Origin: Anthoceros angustus
Taxonomy: Eukaryota; Streptophyta; Anthocerotopsida; Anthocerotales; Anthocerotaceae
NCBI GenBank assembly: GCA_010909165.1
Contig: MU008209.1
Location: 248,001 to 312,000, forward strand
DNA length: 64,000 nt
Direction: 5' to 3'
Numbering within the stretch: position 1 is the stretch's first letter; every line of letters begins with the position of its first letter. Below, piece after piece: positions 23,635 to 44,135 of this stretch. A program made the translations under genes and the position numbers. The notes under the pieces are model-generated. The model was not told the origin of the DNA. It was given only the letters and a program-made list of their open reading frames with translations, and did no database searches.

Positions 23635-24400
23635 AGTCTCTTTCGGCATTCAGTCTCGTTCGGGGCCGGTGAGGATCGAGGAAAGAGGAAGAGAATTTGA
23701 GTGTTCTTGGCCAGGGTTTGGCGGATGTTCTTTTCGGTCCGACTGTCCTGCAAATTCACGGACCCAACCTGCTGAATGGTGCACCCAACTCTTACTCGCA
23801 TCTGCCAATCGCTCGTTTAGGGCTCTTTTCTTAAGCAAGGCTTCCCTGGGATAATAACACACGTGCTCCTCCACAATACAATACAATGTAGGCCACATAT
23901 AGACCACAGCCAACTTAATCCAATCGCTGCTAATCGCCCCACAAACTTTCTCGTTTAGAGAACAGCTGCGCTTTTAGCCCTCTTGATATCCCACAAACTC
24001 TCTTATTTAGAGAACAGCCCACCACTTGACAACATATAGTAGAAAATAGACGACTGTTGGAATTTTTTAATATTATATATGATGGCTTCTCATCTTGGAG
24101 ATGTGTCGACGCATCCTCAATAACAACTTTGGTTTTTCCACCTTCCTCGGCCGAAAATGAATATGAACATCGTCTCAAAGGGCACGGATGCGCCGGTGTA
24201 ACGGTGCTTCCGCATCCTGATTGTGTGTACATCATAGAAACATTCACACGCTCTAATATATCGGCAAACTGGCGCATCCATGCCTTGATTGTGTGCATGT
24301 GATAGCACCAACTTTTAATGCCCCCTGCTAATTTTTTTGATAGCTGGAATGTGATAACTTTTAGGAGCAAAAGCAGCCCTGAAGGCCGCATGGTCATCAG
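23635..24400. other. 5' flank of PEX22 and intergenic
   Basis: Two short related segments ('actttctcgtttagagaacagc' near 23943 and 'actctcttatttagagaacagc' near 23997) are repeated. A 167-codon minus-strand frame (24433-23930) has no recognisable domain, and I do not call it a gene. Confidence 0.4.
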
Positions 24401-24439
24401 TAAAATAATCAAGTTCGGGTCAAATAGTGTCACCGGTGA

Positions 24440-26160
24440 GCGGGCGAGAACGTGTCAGCTTGAAGCGTGGACGTTGCGGTGGTCAGAGACTCAACTGGAG
24501 CAAATTACGCAAGTAACGGACCAGCCTCGACTAACGGTGGAGGCCAATCCGAACCCCGCTGTCAATGGAAGTCGAGGAAGATCCCGGGCGTGCGACATCA
24601 ACCTTCGCAGTTCGGGGGGAACCTAATTTGGGACAGTCGTCCGAAGCCACCGAAGGGAGGGTCAAGAATAGTTCAGTGGGGCGACTCTTCGATGTTGGGT
24701 AGAGGCACCAGGCCACTAGCAAAGGGGGGCTAGCCGCGGTCCGCGCCCCAGTCGGCGAAGGTAAGCACGTGTGGAGGATCCGGTATCCCCCCACGCTTGG
24801 TAGCAATAATTAGGTTAGGTAGCTGGCAGTAGGTAGCTGACAAGGCCAGCTAGGGTGTGTAATGAAGGCAACCTCAGAGCTGTATAAGAGGGAGGTTGCC
24901 GCCCTTGTAATGCGATTCTTTTTTTAACATGATTCCGCATTTGCAGCTGGACTCCGCTCCGCCGGGTGTGAATATGTTGCCCAAGTCACCGAACGGGTGG
25001 ACTGTCTTGGGAAAGGAAATCCTAGCTCTAGTGACGAGCCTGCTAACGCGTGGTGGTGAGTGCAAGTGCTGAAGGACTCCAGCCTCGACTTCACGCAAGC
25101 ATTGTGGTGGAGTTGAGCATGCCGAAGTGGTAGCCGAAACGAGGGCAGTGGAGCTGAGGAATGATCAACCCCAACCCTGCTCTGCATGGACGTGGCCACG
25201 GAGGACTTGCGGAAGCTACACCTCTCTCGAAGCGTGAAGCAACACATTGAACAGACCTCCCAACGGAGGAAGAGAGAGATTGAGCAGAGGAGAAGCGGCG
25301 TTGAGAGAAGTGAGCATGGAGAGGTTAGCGTCTGCTAGCCGGAGGACGCGAACGAGTCCTTAAACGTATGGTAACACCAGGCCTCAGGTGGTAGCGTATG
25401 TGAGGATATCCTGTAGAGCCTGAGAAGAAAGAGAATGTGCGGAGTAGCCTGGGGTGAATTGTAAATCCAGGTCAAAATGAGTCCTTAAGCATGGACTCTA
25501 ACGGGAAGGTGGTGGCCTTGTTTGGGTGGTCCAGTTCGTTTATCGGAGCCTCGAGAGCTTCCTTAGACGCGAGTTTGAAAGGGCAGGTTTAGGCCCTACT
25601 GCCCTGGAGTCCGAGGTAGGACCGTTAGCGATGGGGTTTAACTTGTGGAGATTTTACCCAAAGTAGCTAGAAGTAATAAGCTGGAGCCATAGGCACGAAT
25701 CATTCTCTCGGGATCGAACCAACGACTACACGATAACGGGTTATAGTGTGCGCCCAGCTAGTCTGCTAGCAAAAAACCGTCCATGAATGCTTCTTGGCCT
25801 TTCATCTGCCATAATACCATCTCCTTAATGTACCTCCCTTCAAAAGCGTCTGCAAGCTTAGTTTACGGTTGAACTTTGAAGAGTACCTCGAGAAGTTTAT
25901 CTAAAGCACTTTCAGACCAAAATTCGGTCCTCTGGAGATCTTTTATGAGCACAGCTAACCTCACTAAGCAACAGGAACATCTCTGTTAACTCTGGCTTTT
26001 ACCCACAAGCTATTGTCATAGGCGCCCAGAAATCATATCTCGTCGGGGACTCGCTTGAGCAAAGGGTGTGGAAGGATATCCTCCTCTAGAATATTCATGA
26101 AAGAGGCCGTACTTCAACAAATATTCCTTTAATGTACCACACCAAAGGATACTATTCTTG
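24440..26160. mobile_element. Putative degenerate repetitive element, copy 1
   Basis: About 1.7 kb, present again at about 26161-27890 with many small length differences. It has LTR-like promoter features: a hairpin (ggcaacct 24867-24874 with aggttgcc 24893-24900) around 'tataagag', followed by a T-rich run. A short Lys/Arg/Glu-rich frame follows (25186-25335, MDVATEDLRKLHLSR start). No reverse transcriptase, integrase or transposase is recognised, so the class is unknown; retroelement is only one possibility. Confidence 0.4.
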
Positions 26161-27890
26161 TCACCGACCAGAGGGAGCGAAACAGGTGGAGAGGCTAGCT
26201 TTGATAGCGGTGTGGACGCGAGGTGGTCAGTCTGACCACCTCTGGGAGCAAGACGGCGCAAGAAATGACGGGCAAGGGAAAATCCGAGAACCCCGTGTCT
26301 GTCAATGGAAGTCGAGGAAGACACGCAGTGCCGACATCAACCTTCGGCCATTCTGGGAACCTAATTTGGGATGGTGTCGGTGTCACCAAAGGGAGGGGAA
26401 TGAATTCGCGACTCTTGATGTTGGGTAGAGGCACGGCCACTAGCAAGGGGGCTAGCTGCGCGTCAGCGAAGTAAGCACGCAGGAGGATCCATCCCCACGC
26501 TAGCAATAATTAGGTTAGGTAGTTTGGCAGGTAGGCTGACACAAGGCCAAATTTAGGGTGTAATGAAGGCAACCTCGTAGTCAGATAAGAGGGAGGTTGC
26601 CTTGTAATGCGATTCTTTTTAACATGATTCCGTGAGCAGCCTGGACTCGCCTCATGGTGAATATGTTGCCCAAGTCACCGAACGGTGGGACCGTCTTGGG
26701 AGAAATCCTAGCTCTAGTGACGAGCTCGCTAACGCGCGTGGTGGTAGTGCAAGTGCTGAAGGACTCCTCGACTTCACGCAAGCATTGTGGTGGAGTTGAG
26801 CATGCGTGGTAAACGAGGCGTGGAGCTGAGAATGATCAACCCCAACCCCGCCTCGCATGGGCGTGGCCACGGAGGACTTGAAGCTACACCTCTCAAGCGA
26901 ACACATTGAATGTGACCCTCCCAGTGAGGAAGAGAGAGATTGAGCGAGGAGGCGTTGAGAGAAGTGAGCATGGAGAGGTTAGCGTCACTGGGAGGACGCG
27001 AGCAGTCCTTAAACGTATGGTAACACCAGGGCCTCGGTGGTAGCGTATGTGAGGATATCTGTAGAGCACGAGAAGAAAGAGAATGTGCGGAGTAGCACTG
27101 GGGTGGTTGTAAATCCAGGTCAAGGGTTTGAGTCCTTAAGGCGGTCAGTCTGCGGGAAGGGTGCATGGGTGGTCCGATTCGTTTATGAGCCTCGAGGAGC
27201 TTCCTTAGGCGCTTGAGTTTGAAAGGCGGGTTTGAGCCCCACCGCCCCGGAGTCAGGTAGGACCGTTAGCGATGGGGTTTAACTTGTGGAGATTTTACCC
27301 AAAGTAGAAGTATGTCGGAGCCATAGGCACGAATCATTCTCTCGGGATCAGACCAACGACTACTACACGATAACGGGTTATAGTGTGCTTGACTAGTCTG
27401 CTATGGCAAAACCGTCCATGAATGCTTCTTGGCCTTTCATCTGCCATAATACCATCTCCTTAATGTACCTCCCTTCAAAAGCGTCTGTATTCTTGGTTAC
27501 CCACCAGTGAACTTTGAAGAAAGGTACCTCGCACCACAAGTTTATCTAAAGCACTTTCGCAATCCAAAAAGGTCGGTCCTCTAGATCTTCTTCGCAAGGC
27601 ACCGCTAGCATATCACTAGGAACAACTTCGGAGACATCTCTATTCAAACTCTCATGCTCCCTCTCACAAGCACTATTGTCATAGTAAGCGCCCAAATACA
27701 TATCTCGTCTTGGGAGCTCCTTGAGCAAAGGGTGTGGAAGGATATCCTCCTCTAGAATATTCATCGAAAGAAACTGTGCTTCAACAAATATTCTTTTGTA
27801 CCACACCCAAAGAGTTTGTACTATACTGAGTTGTTCTGCGAAGAACTCTTCCCACCAAACGTCTTCACCTTCTCCAAGTCTATCCTTCAA
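26161..27890. mobile_element. Putative degenerate repetitive element, copy 2
   Basis: Diverged copy of 24440-26160. The offset shrinks from about 1,696 to about 1,630 bp along its length because this copy lacks many short stretches. The hairpin (26568-26575 with 26594-26601) is conserved. At its end, a minus-strand open frame (27890-27546, 114 codons) is intact here but broken in copy 1. It contains YDNSACEREHESLNRDVSE and ends RPFWIAKVL, which loosely resembles host-domesticated or transposon-linked proteins. I do not recognise the family. Confidence 0.4.
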
Positions 27891-30800
27891 TTTTTCTCCA
27901 ACTTCTTTCTATTAAGATTTTTACAGGTCTTCTATTGCTCTCATGCTTCTCACTCCTATTGAGGCAATGGTTGCCTTGATGGTTGTTGTTGGAATTTCTC
28001 TCATAAATTTGAAGCCATTCATCTGTGGACCAATAAGGATTCGTTGAGTAGGGTAATTGTTTTCTCTGCATTACAGTAAGCTCGCCTTGCTCTCCTCTGG
28101 TCTCACGTCTTGGAATCATGACGATTCAAAGGTTTCCCGGGGAAACAATCAATCATGAAAATACGTTGATCCTCCATAATCATCCTTAGTTTGATTGTTT
28201 ATGGTCTACCCTTTGCTTTATTCCTTATTCAATGCTTCAATTTTTGCAGCTTGGTCCAAATGTGCAAGACTGGAGGTGGTGTTTGGAGGATGCTGCAAAA
28301 TACCCAATGCACAAGTGGTACACAAGTTGTTACTAAATTTTTGTTCAACTTTCTTAAGCAAATTGGAGACGATATCGAGATTCAGTTAGAAGATTATGAG
28401 ACTCCATCTTCCGCTCAAAGTGCCCTTGACAAGATGAAGACCTCGTATACAGTAGATGAGATGATGATTTTCTTGAAGAAATGGAGTTTCCTGCTGGGGC
28501 TAAGGACTGAGAGAAACACATAAACACATATGTTTGAGCATGATGTTTGCAAGTTGGAAACAACTAAGCATGGGATGAAGCTCATGCACAGATCACAGGC
28601 TACAGTCTTCACGAAGGTATCGATATAATGAAATTCAGTTTAATATGTTTCATTCTTAAGGTTTTATTGCAGTTTCATTGCAAAGGTTTGAAGACGTGGC
28701 AAGATTGTGTGAGAGAGCTTATGGGTCACAATTCAAATGCCAAGCACAGAAGAAGAGTGGAAGATGGAAGATCATAGTATAGGACGTCAACGTTTATGAA
28801 ACCTTTTCTATCCTTACATGGGCTTCATTTTTACATACTAACTTATCAACTTTGGGAGTATACACTAAAGGTAAATTTTTAATCTTCAATGTAACTTACG
28901 TTATAAAATCACTGGATACATTAGACTGATTGCTCTACATTATTGTCGTCCTTACAAGTTGCTTTCGCCGCTTATGTCATAAAGACTAGATCAAGTTTCA
29001 CCAATTTAAGGCTTTGAATATTCCACCATTGCCAAATTCTTATTGTCAGTTGCCGCAAGATTGAAGGATTGCAAAAGTATGGGAAATTTTTTTGATGAAG
29101 ACAAAGAGGTGGACATGGTCCATTCTTATACTTTCCTTCGAAATCATGTTTTTTTAACCCCAATTGGTCTAATTGGATTGCTTATGCTTCTTCTTCTCCT
29201 TATGCAACCAACAATACGGCCTCTATATGAGCTTGGTGACGAGTTGTGGGTGCACAACATAACCTTAACTACAATTTAGTATTATGAATAGCTAGTACCT
29301 AGCCTAGAAAGGTCGGACACTTAATGTTGATAGATCAACATGTGATTAGTAAAACAAGTTCAACATATGTGTGATTGCTCAAACCATGGTAGGCCATATG
29401 GTTTGTTGATGAGTTGCAAAACGTAAGCAAACATAAGTCGTGGTCAAAGAGAACTGGCAATCATGACTTAAAGACCATTCTAGAGATTTGGGTGCGAATT
29501 TGAGGTGAGCATGGCCGAAAGTCGTGGCTAGAGCAGATATAGACTGCATATGCGTAAGGCACGAGGCTTCTTGTATAAAGCCTTCTAGAGGGAACGAGAT
29601 CAGTTTAGTTGTTTGAGGTTTTAATGGCGAGTAGGTTAGGGAAATTGTTTCTGCATGCTTTCTCTAGAGAAACGTGTGGTTACTTACTAATTGAAAGTAG
29701 AATGAAGTTGTCATTGCGAACTTGCTACAACTCAAAAAATAGAATTTAGAGTGTTCTCAACATGCTTGTATGAACATATATGTGTCGCAAATATCTTGTC
29801 GATAAGAATCTTGTTGTTGTCTCATTTTTCTCACTTTTCCTTCATGCTGACCTTGTTGTGTTTTAGAAGAACGCATATGAGCTTGCCGCATATTGAAAAT
29901 TTAGAATACCTTTACTAGCTTGCTGAATATTGGAAATTCAGAATAACTTTACTAGCTTGCTGACATATGTTAGCACGACAACATTCAACCGTACCTTGCT
30001 CAAGATACATAATAAATATCTCAGGCTTTGGAAGCCGCTCATTAACATATTAGTCATTTCCTTACCAGGTATGGCACAAAAACTTTATGGTCTTGGACTT
30101 TCCTCCTCATTGAGGTTGAGGTGGAAAAGATACAAGCTTCTTTTTTCGTCGTGCTCATGTTGCCTATATGCGCTATATGCCTTATGTTTTGTTTTTCTGA
30201 TTTTTTCGCCTCGGGGAGCCCTTAAAACTTGACAGTCTCAACATCCTGTGGTAGAAGTAAGCCCAACTTCGACACATCCCAACCCACATCCCAAGCCCAA
30301 ATACCCAACTTCGACACATCTTGTGGTAGAAGTAAGCCCATCCAAATACCCAACTTTGATGTTGCAGGTGTGGTATGAGATTTTTGGACTAATTTTCTTT
30401 GAGTATAATGCTCGCACAATATAGAATACTGTTAACCTTAGTGTAGATGATCACCTAATTCTCTTTTATACCTACATAATGATTATATACTTCATAAAAT
30501 TTTTTCATAAAAATAATCTAATTAGGTTAATAAACTCATTGAAATAAAAATAATACCTATTACATATTTCTAATTCCTTAGGTAGTTAACTAGCAAACTA
30601 AATGCTACTTCCAACAACATACAGGTACCTATCATGTTCCGTTTTCGACACGACAGAGTGAGGCATTGCGCACAAAGAGAGCGGTATCATAGGCCCGGAC
30701 CATCACGACGGATGCGCTCTGCCAATATCCATGTGAAACTGTACATGCGTGTGTGGGTTGTGGCTGGTATGTGGGTGGTGTACAACTGGACTCCGCCAGC

Positions 30801-31270
30801 CCTGGGAAGAAGGCCGAACAACAGTGTAGCGGCAGCGCCGTACTCCCCTGATGAGGACTCTGGGAGTCAATGGCAGTGCTCCGGAGCAGGGGCTGGCAGA
30901 ACAGGGCGTACAGCTACCTATGTGTGTGGTAGACCTGGTATTTTGGGTGTTTGGGTTGTTGGTTTGAGCAAGAGGGACATGAAACTACCATCCTCAGGTA
31001 GAAATCCTGTTCCTCAGTACAACGTGAGATGACTGTGCATGGTTAGTGGATGCCAGTGGTAGAACTGGAGTACGAGTGGGGCACGAGCGAATGCTGCTGC
31101 AGGTTTGAGGGTATGTAAATGTCGCTTGCTTGAAGCAACAGGCAGCTACCGAATCACCGACATCGGATGTTTGGGTCTCCAGCGAGATGCAGTTTCACTC
31201 CTGGGCTGCCAAGTGACCAACCGTCTGCTTCCACAGATGCAGCCCAGGAGTATCTGACCTGGCTGAAGCC
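27891..31270. other. AT-rich region without recognised genes
   Basis: Clearly more AT-rich than the flanks. Short open frames at 28191-28523 (+), 29043-29279 (+) and 29930-30232 (+) have no recognisable domains; the first may be decayed coding sequence of a mobile element. At 30237-30360 a short direct repeat ('cccaacttcgacacatcc', 'gtggtagaagtaagccca') occurs twice. A GC-richer open frame at 30634-31032 (+) is also unrecognised. Decayed transposon DNA is the likeliest content, by inference. Confidence 0.4.
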
Positions 31271-31758
31271 CTAGAAGCCCTCCAAAAACAGGACAATGCC
31301 CGTGAAGATGCCCGCAGTAGTGGCCACCATAGCCTGCTCAGGGAGTAGCAAGCAGCGTTACAAATCTTTCTGTGTGTCGGGTTCCTTGTGTGCTCAAGAC
31401 ACGTGAATGACAACTTGAACGAAGTCTAGGTTCTCGAAGGGTTTACCGCAACAGCACATGCAGCAAGTCCGGCCCGCTCTCTGGGGTCATTCTCCTGATA
31501 GGCAGAAAAATACAGGTAGGAGGCGTAGAGCCAGGTCAGCGGAATTCCAAAACCCAGCAGAAACCTGCACATGTGAGATAACGTTCAGCTGAATTTGAGA
31601 ACTGGGAAACCGGAATGAAACCACCGAAGTCTGGTAAACCCACAGGAACCAGCCGATGCCACAGCCGAAGAAAGGCAACGGTTCATCATACAGTCCCAAG
31701 TAGGGATGCGGGTCTATGCTGCCTCCATGATGCTGTCCTCGAAGCCGTCCGTATGCAC
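31271..31758 (-). CDS. 60S ribosomal protein L18a-like membrane protein (5' end not resolved)
   Basis: Three minus-strand exons join in frame: 31758-31644 (HPYLGLYDEPLPFFGCGIGWFL), 31564-31447 (FLLGFGIPLTWLYASYLYF, NDPRERAGLAACAVA) and 31333-31271 (AMVATTAGIFTGIVLFLEGF-stop). This is the plant 'L18a-like' family, which despite its name is a small membrane protein: PFxGxGIGWFLF, two hydrophobic segments and a basic DPRER loop between them. The first exon with the start codon must lie upstream of 31758, where I could not place it. Function is unknown in the family. Confidence 0.7.
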
Positions 31759-32113
31759 CTGCACTCCAAAACATTTGTCACTTTCAGTTCATAACATAGC
31801 TCTTTTTCTTTGAAGAGATCCAACATTGGCTCTTATGGCTTAAGGAAACCAGACATCTCTTCAGACTGCCTACCAAGAGAGCCATACTCCAGCCTGGTCA
31901 AAGTCTTTGGGAACGCTTCATAGAACAGTCCCTTCTCTCGGGGTGAACTTTCCACTGCAATCTCTTCATCTCCGCCTCCATCATCTCCCTGTTTCGACCA
32001 TCACTAATCAAGCTCAACAAATCTGCTCAACAAATCTCATGTTAATTGTACACGCTCCAGCCTTCACTGCTCACCTGGTGCAGGGTCGGGCTGGAAAGAT
32101 CGGCCTCCATATT

Positions 32114-32420
32114 CTAGCCTTTTTTGGTCATCCATCTCTGCAGAGTAGGATTCAAGTAGAAGGCAAATCCAAACTCGACTGCGAACAAGAGCCCGGTGGT
32201 AACCACAAGACCAGCCAGGCAAAGAGGCCCCATCCTGCTCTGTCCCAACAGAAATCCGGCAGCAATGCAATCAAAACGACTGCAGATTATCCAAAGCCGA
32301 ACTCATGAAGCCTCCAAATCACGGCAACCGGCATACAGGGAGTCAAGAATGCTTCAATGCACGAAGAGAAACAAATCTTCCAATGCCCATGACATACAAG
32401 TACCTCAGCGAGAAAAAGTG
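32114..32420 (-). CDS. Hypothetical small membrane protein, copy 1
   Basis: A minus-strand stretch reads AFLTPCMPVAVIWRLHEFGFG, then, after an apparent frame change near 32290, RFDCIAAGFLLGQSRMGP, LVVTTGLLFAVEFGFAFYL, NPTLQRWMTKKG-stop (32116-32114). Two or three hydrophobic segments are visible. It lies divergent to LeuRS with a shared upstream region. I do not recognise the family. The frame change could be an undercalled base or a short unrecognised intron. Confidence 0.35.
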
Positions 32421-32852
32421 TCACTCCAATGGCGGATCTTTAGAGGCCAAGAGGCGTTACAGCGCGGAGGAGAGTTCTTGCAAGCTCTCGGAGCAAGAAA
32501 ACAAAGGACGTTGGCGGTTGTGGCCGAGGTCGCCGACTGTCGGTCGGTGCGGGCCCGGTCGCACACCCAGCGGTCGTTCGTCTGCTACTGATCCGAATGG
32601 CTCCGGTGTTCTGTGGGTTTTAGAGCAACACGAGGATGGGGAGGTTTAAGCAAAAAAGCCTTCTGGACCAGAAGCGAAGCTGTGCAGAAGTCCTTCCTTC
32701 TCACATCAGTTGCAGCTCCCGAAGTTGATGAACGAGAGGAAATTTTCCTGTCTTGAAGCTTTGGAAATTCGACTTCTTCGAGCTTTTCATTGGAGTGCAA
32801 GGAATCGCATTTGATAGATCATGGGTGCCTAACAGGAGCACGTTGGGTCGTG

Positions 32853-33531
32853 ATGGCGGCTTTCTCCAGCATCTTCGTCGCATGCATTGGCGTGCAATGG
32901 CAGCCGCTGGCGGGCTCTCAGGATTTCCGGGAGCGTTCCGTACTCGTCATGGTGCCCTGTCTTGGTTGGGGGCCTGCTAATGCGATACCTCAGCTATGGT
33001 GCAAGGCGTGGCGGAGGGAAGAGGCGGCCAGGAAGGCTCTGGTCAGGTTCTACCGAAGGTCTGATTGCTGCAAGCAGGTGGTGGGCCGCATTGAGGCTAT
33101 GGCGGGAGGAGGTCTTGCCAGTGTCTCAGTTCTCCAGGAGTGCAGGGGACTGGGGAATGGGAGCAGGTTGTGCCATGCCAGGGCCGGTTCGAGGGTGGCA
33201 GGGAGTGGGAACGAGGGCCGTGGGCTGATAGCTTGCACCAAGCTGGGGATGCCGTCTGGGCATTCCGCAATTTTCAGAGCTGCATCGGGGCTGTCAGTCT
33301 GTGGTGCAGACTGGCCCTCTGAAGGAGGAAGTGGAGGCTGAGCCTCAGCAGTTCAAGCTTACCCGTTTCCGGAGATAGAGGCGTACTGGCAGGCGTTCTG
33401 GGACGAGGAGCAGACGTTTCGCACGCCGAGGAGGTGGATACATCAAACCCAAGTTCTACGTGCTGGACATGTTTCCATATCCAAGGTTTCTCCGCTTCCG
33501 CTGAAATGCGCAAAGCTCTTGGATGGACCAG
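32853..33531 (+). pseudogene. Partial organellar LeuRS copy 1 (first exon only)
   Basis: It starts ATGGCGGCTTTCTCC and has the Ser/Arg/Cys-rich transit region, then the segment corresponding to [20 protein letters not shown]. It ends at 'gatggaccagagttg', where the sequence switches to a copy of the upstream flank. Several short repeats are contracted compared with the copy at 36555 ('ctccagcatc' for 'ctctccagcagcatc'; 'cagcagttcaag' for 'cagcggattcgag'), which breaks the frame. Confidence 0.75.
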
Positions 33532-33789
33532 AGTTGTCTTCAGACTGCCTACCAAGAGAGCCATGCTCCAGCCTGGTCAAAGTCTTTGGGAACGCTTCAT
33601 AGAACAGTCCCTTCTCTCAGGGTGAACTTTCCACTGCAATCTCTTCATCTCCGCCTCCATCATCTCCCTGTTTCGACCATCACTAATCAAGCTCAACAAA
33701 TCTGCTCAACAAATCTCATATTAATTGTACACTCCAGCCTTCACTGCTCACCTGGTGCAGGGTCGGGCTGGAAAGATCAACCTCCATAT

Positions 33790-34090
33790 TCTAGCCTTTT
33801 TGGTCATCCATCTCTGCAGAGTAGGATTCAAGTAGAAGGCAAATCCAAACTCGACTGCGAACAAGAGCCCGGTGGTAACCACAAGACCAGCCAGGCAAAG
33901 AGGCCCCATCCTGCTCTGTCCCAACAGAAATCCAGCAGCAATGCAATCAAAACGACTGCAGATTATCCAAAGCCGAACTCATGAAGCCTCAAATCACGGC
34001 AACCGGCATACAGGGAGTCAAGAATGCTTCAATGCACGAAGAGAAACAAATCTTCCAATGCCCATGACATACAAGTACCTCAGCGAGAAA
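33790..34090 (-). CDS. Hypothetical small membrane protein, copy 2
   Basis: Duplicate of 32114-32420. Here the A run in WMTKK is one base shorter, so the frame reads past the stop of copy 1 (RWMTKKARIW). One C is missing near 33990, which creates an earlier stop after PCMPVAVI. This shows that the ends of this frame are not reliable in either copy. Confidence 0.3.
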
Positions 34091-34523
34091 AGTGTCACTC
34101 AATGGCGGATCTTTAGAGGCCAGAGGCGTTACAGCGCGGAGGAGAGTTCTTGCAAGCTCTCGGAGCAAGAAAACAAAGGACGTTGGCGGTTGTGGCCGAG
34201 GTCGCCGACTGTCGGTCGGTGCAGGGCCCAGTCGCACACCCAGCGGTCGTTCGTCTGCTACTGATCCGAATGGCTCCGGTGTTCTGTGGGTTTTAGAGCA
34301 ACACGAGGATGGGGAGGTTTAAGCAAAAAGCCTTCTGGACCAGAAGCGAAGCTGTGCAGAAGTCCTTCCTTCTCACATCAGTTGCAGCTCCGAAGTTGAT
34401 GAACGAGAGGAAATTTTCCTGTCTTGAAGCTTTGGAAATTCGACTTCTTCGAGCTTTTCATTGGAGTGCAAGGAATCGCATTTGATAGATCATGGGTGCC
34501 TAACAGGAGCACGTTGGGTCGTG

Positions 34524-36348
<1,825 letters not shown>

Positions 36349-36554
36349 TAAGCAAAAAAGCCTTCTGGACCAGAAGCGAAGCTGTGCAGAAGTCCTTCCT
36401 TCTCACATCAGTTGCAGCTCCCGAAGTTGATGAACGAGAGGAAATTTTCCTGTCTTGAAGCTTTGGAAATTCGACTTCTTCGAGCTTTTCATTGGAGTGC
36501 AAGGAATCGCATTTGATAGATCATGGGTGCCTAACAGGAGCACGTTGGGTCGTG

Positions 36555-43793
<7,239 letters not shown>

Positions 43794-44135
43794 AAGCACT
43801 GCCAAGTTCACCATGCATCTTCATCTTCCGGTCAGCCGTACCTAAGCTGCTTTCTCGCTTCTATTCTGTATGGTACATTGGAGTTGAGAACGGAAGTTCC
43901 GTTGGAGTTGAGAACGGAAGTTCCATCATGCTTCCTCCACGAAGGCTTTCATCTCAGTACCGAAGGTTCTTCTCGTTTCGGCTCCTGTGTGGAAATCAGC
44001 GTTTGTTACGTTGGAGTCCTGATAACGGAAGTTCGATCAACACTATGCCTCCTCCATGACGGCTTTCATCACACAGGATGAGAATCAATTCATGGAAGCT
44101 AGATTGTTATTCGCGTAGATGTCAGCTGCCAGTGG
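43794..44135. other. Intergenic between LeuRS and PPR gene
   Basis: It contains a doubled 'ggagttgagaacggaagttcc' (about 43880-43923) and a related 'ctgataacggaagttcgatc' with 'atgcctcctccatgacggctttcatc', i.e. two diverged copies of a segment of about 120 bp. No gene. Confidence 0.5.

Larger units (their letters stand above)
31860..33531. repeat. 1.67-kb tandem unit spanning the LeuRS 5' region, copy 1
   Basis: This unit, including the start of LeuRS on the plus strand and a minus-strand membrane-protein-like frame, is repeated at 33532-35203 (offset about 1,671 bp). The copies differ by runs such as AAAAAA/AAAAA (32120 against 33790) and by missing single C residues. Confidence 0.8.

Noticed and set aside
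23930-24433. 167-codon minus-strand open frame
   Set aside because: No domain, no splice context and AT-rich chance composition; overlaps an opposite-strand frame.
30634-31032. 132-codon plus-strand open frame
   Set aside because: No recognisable family and no neighbouring exons; insufficient support for a gene.
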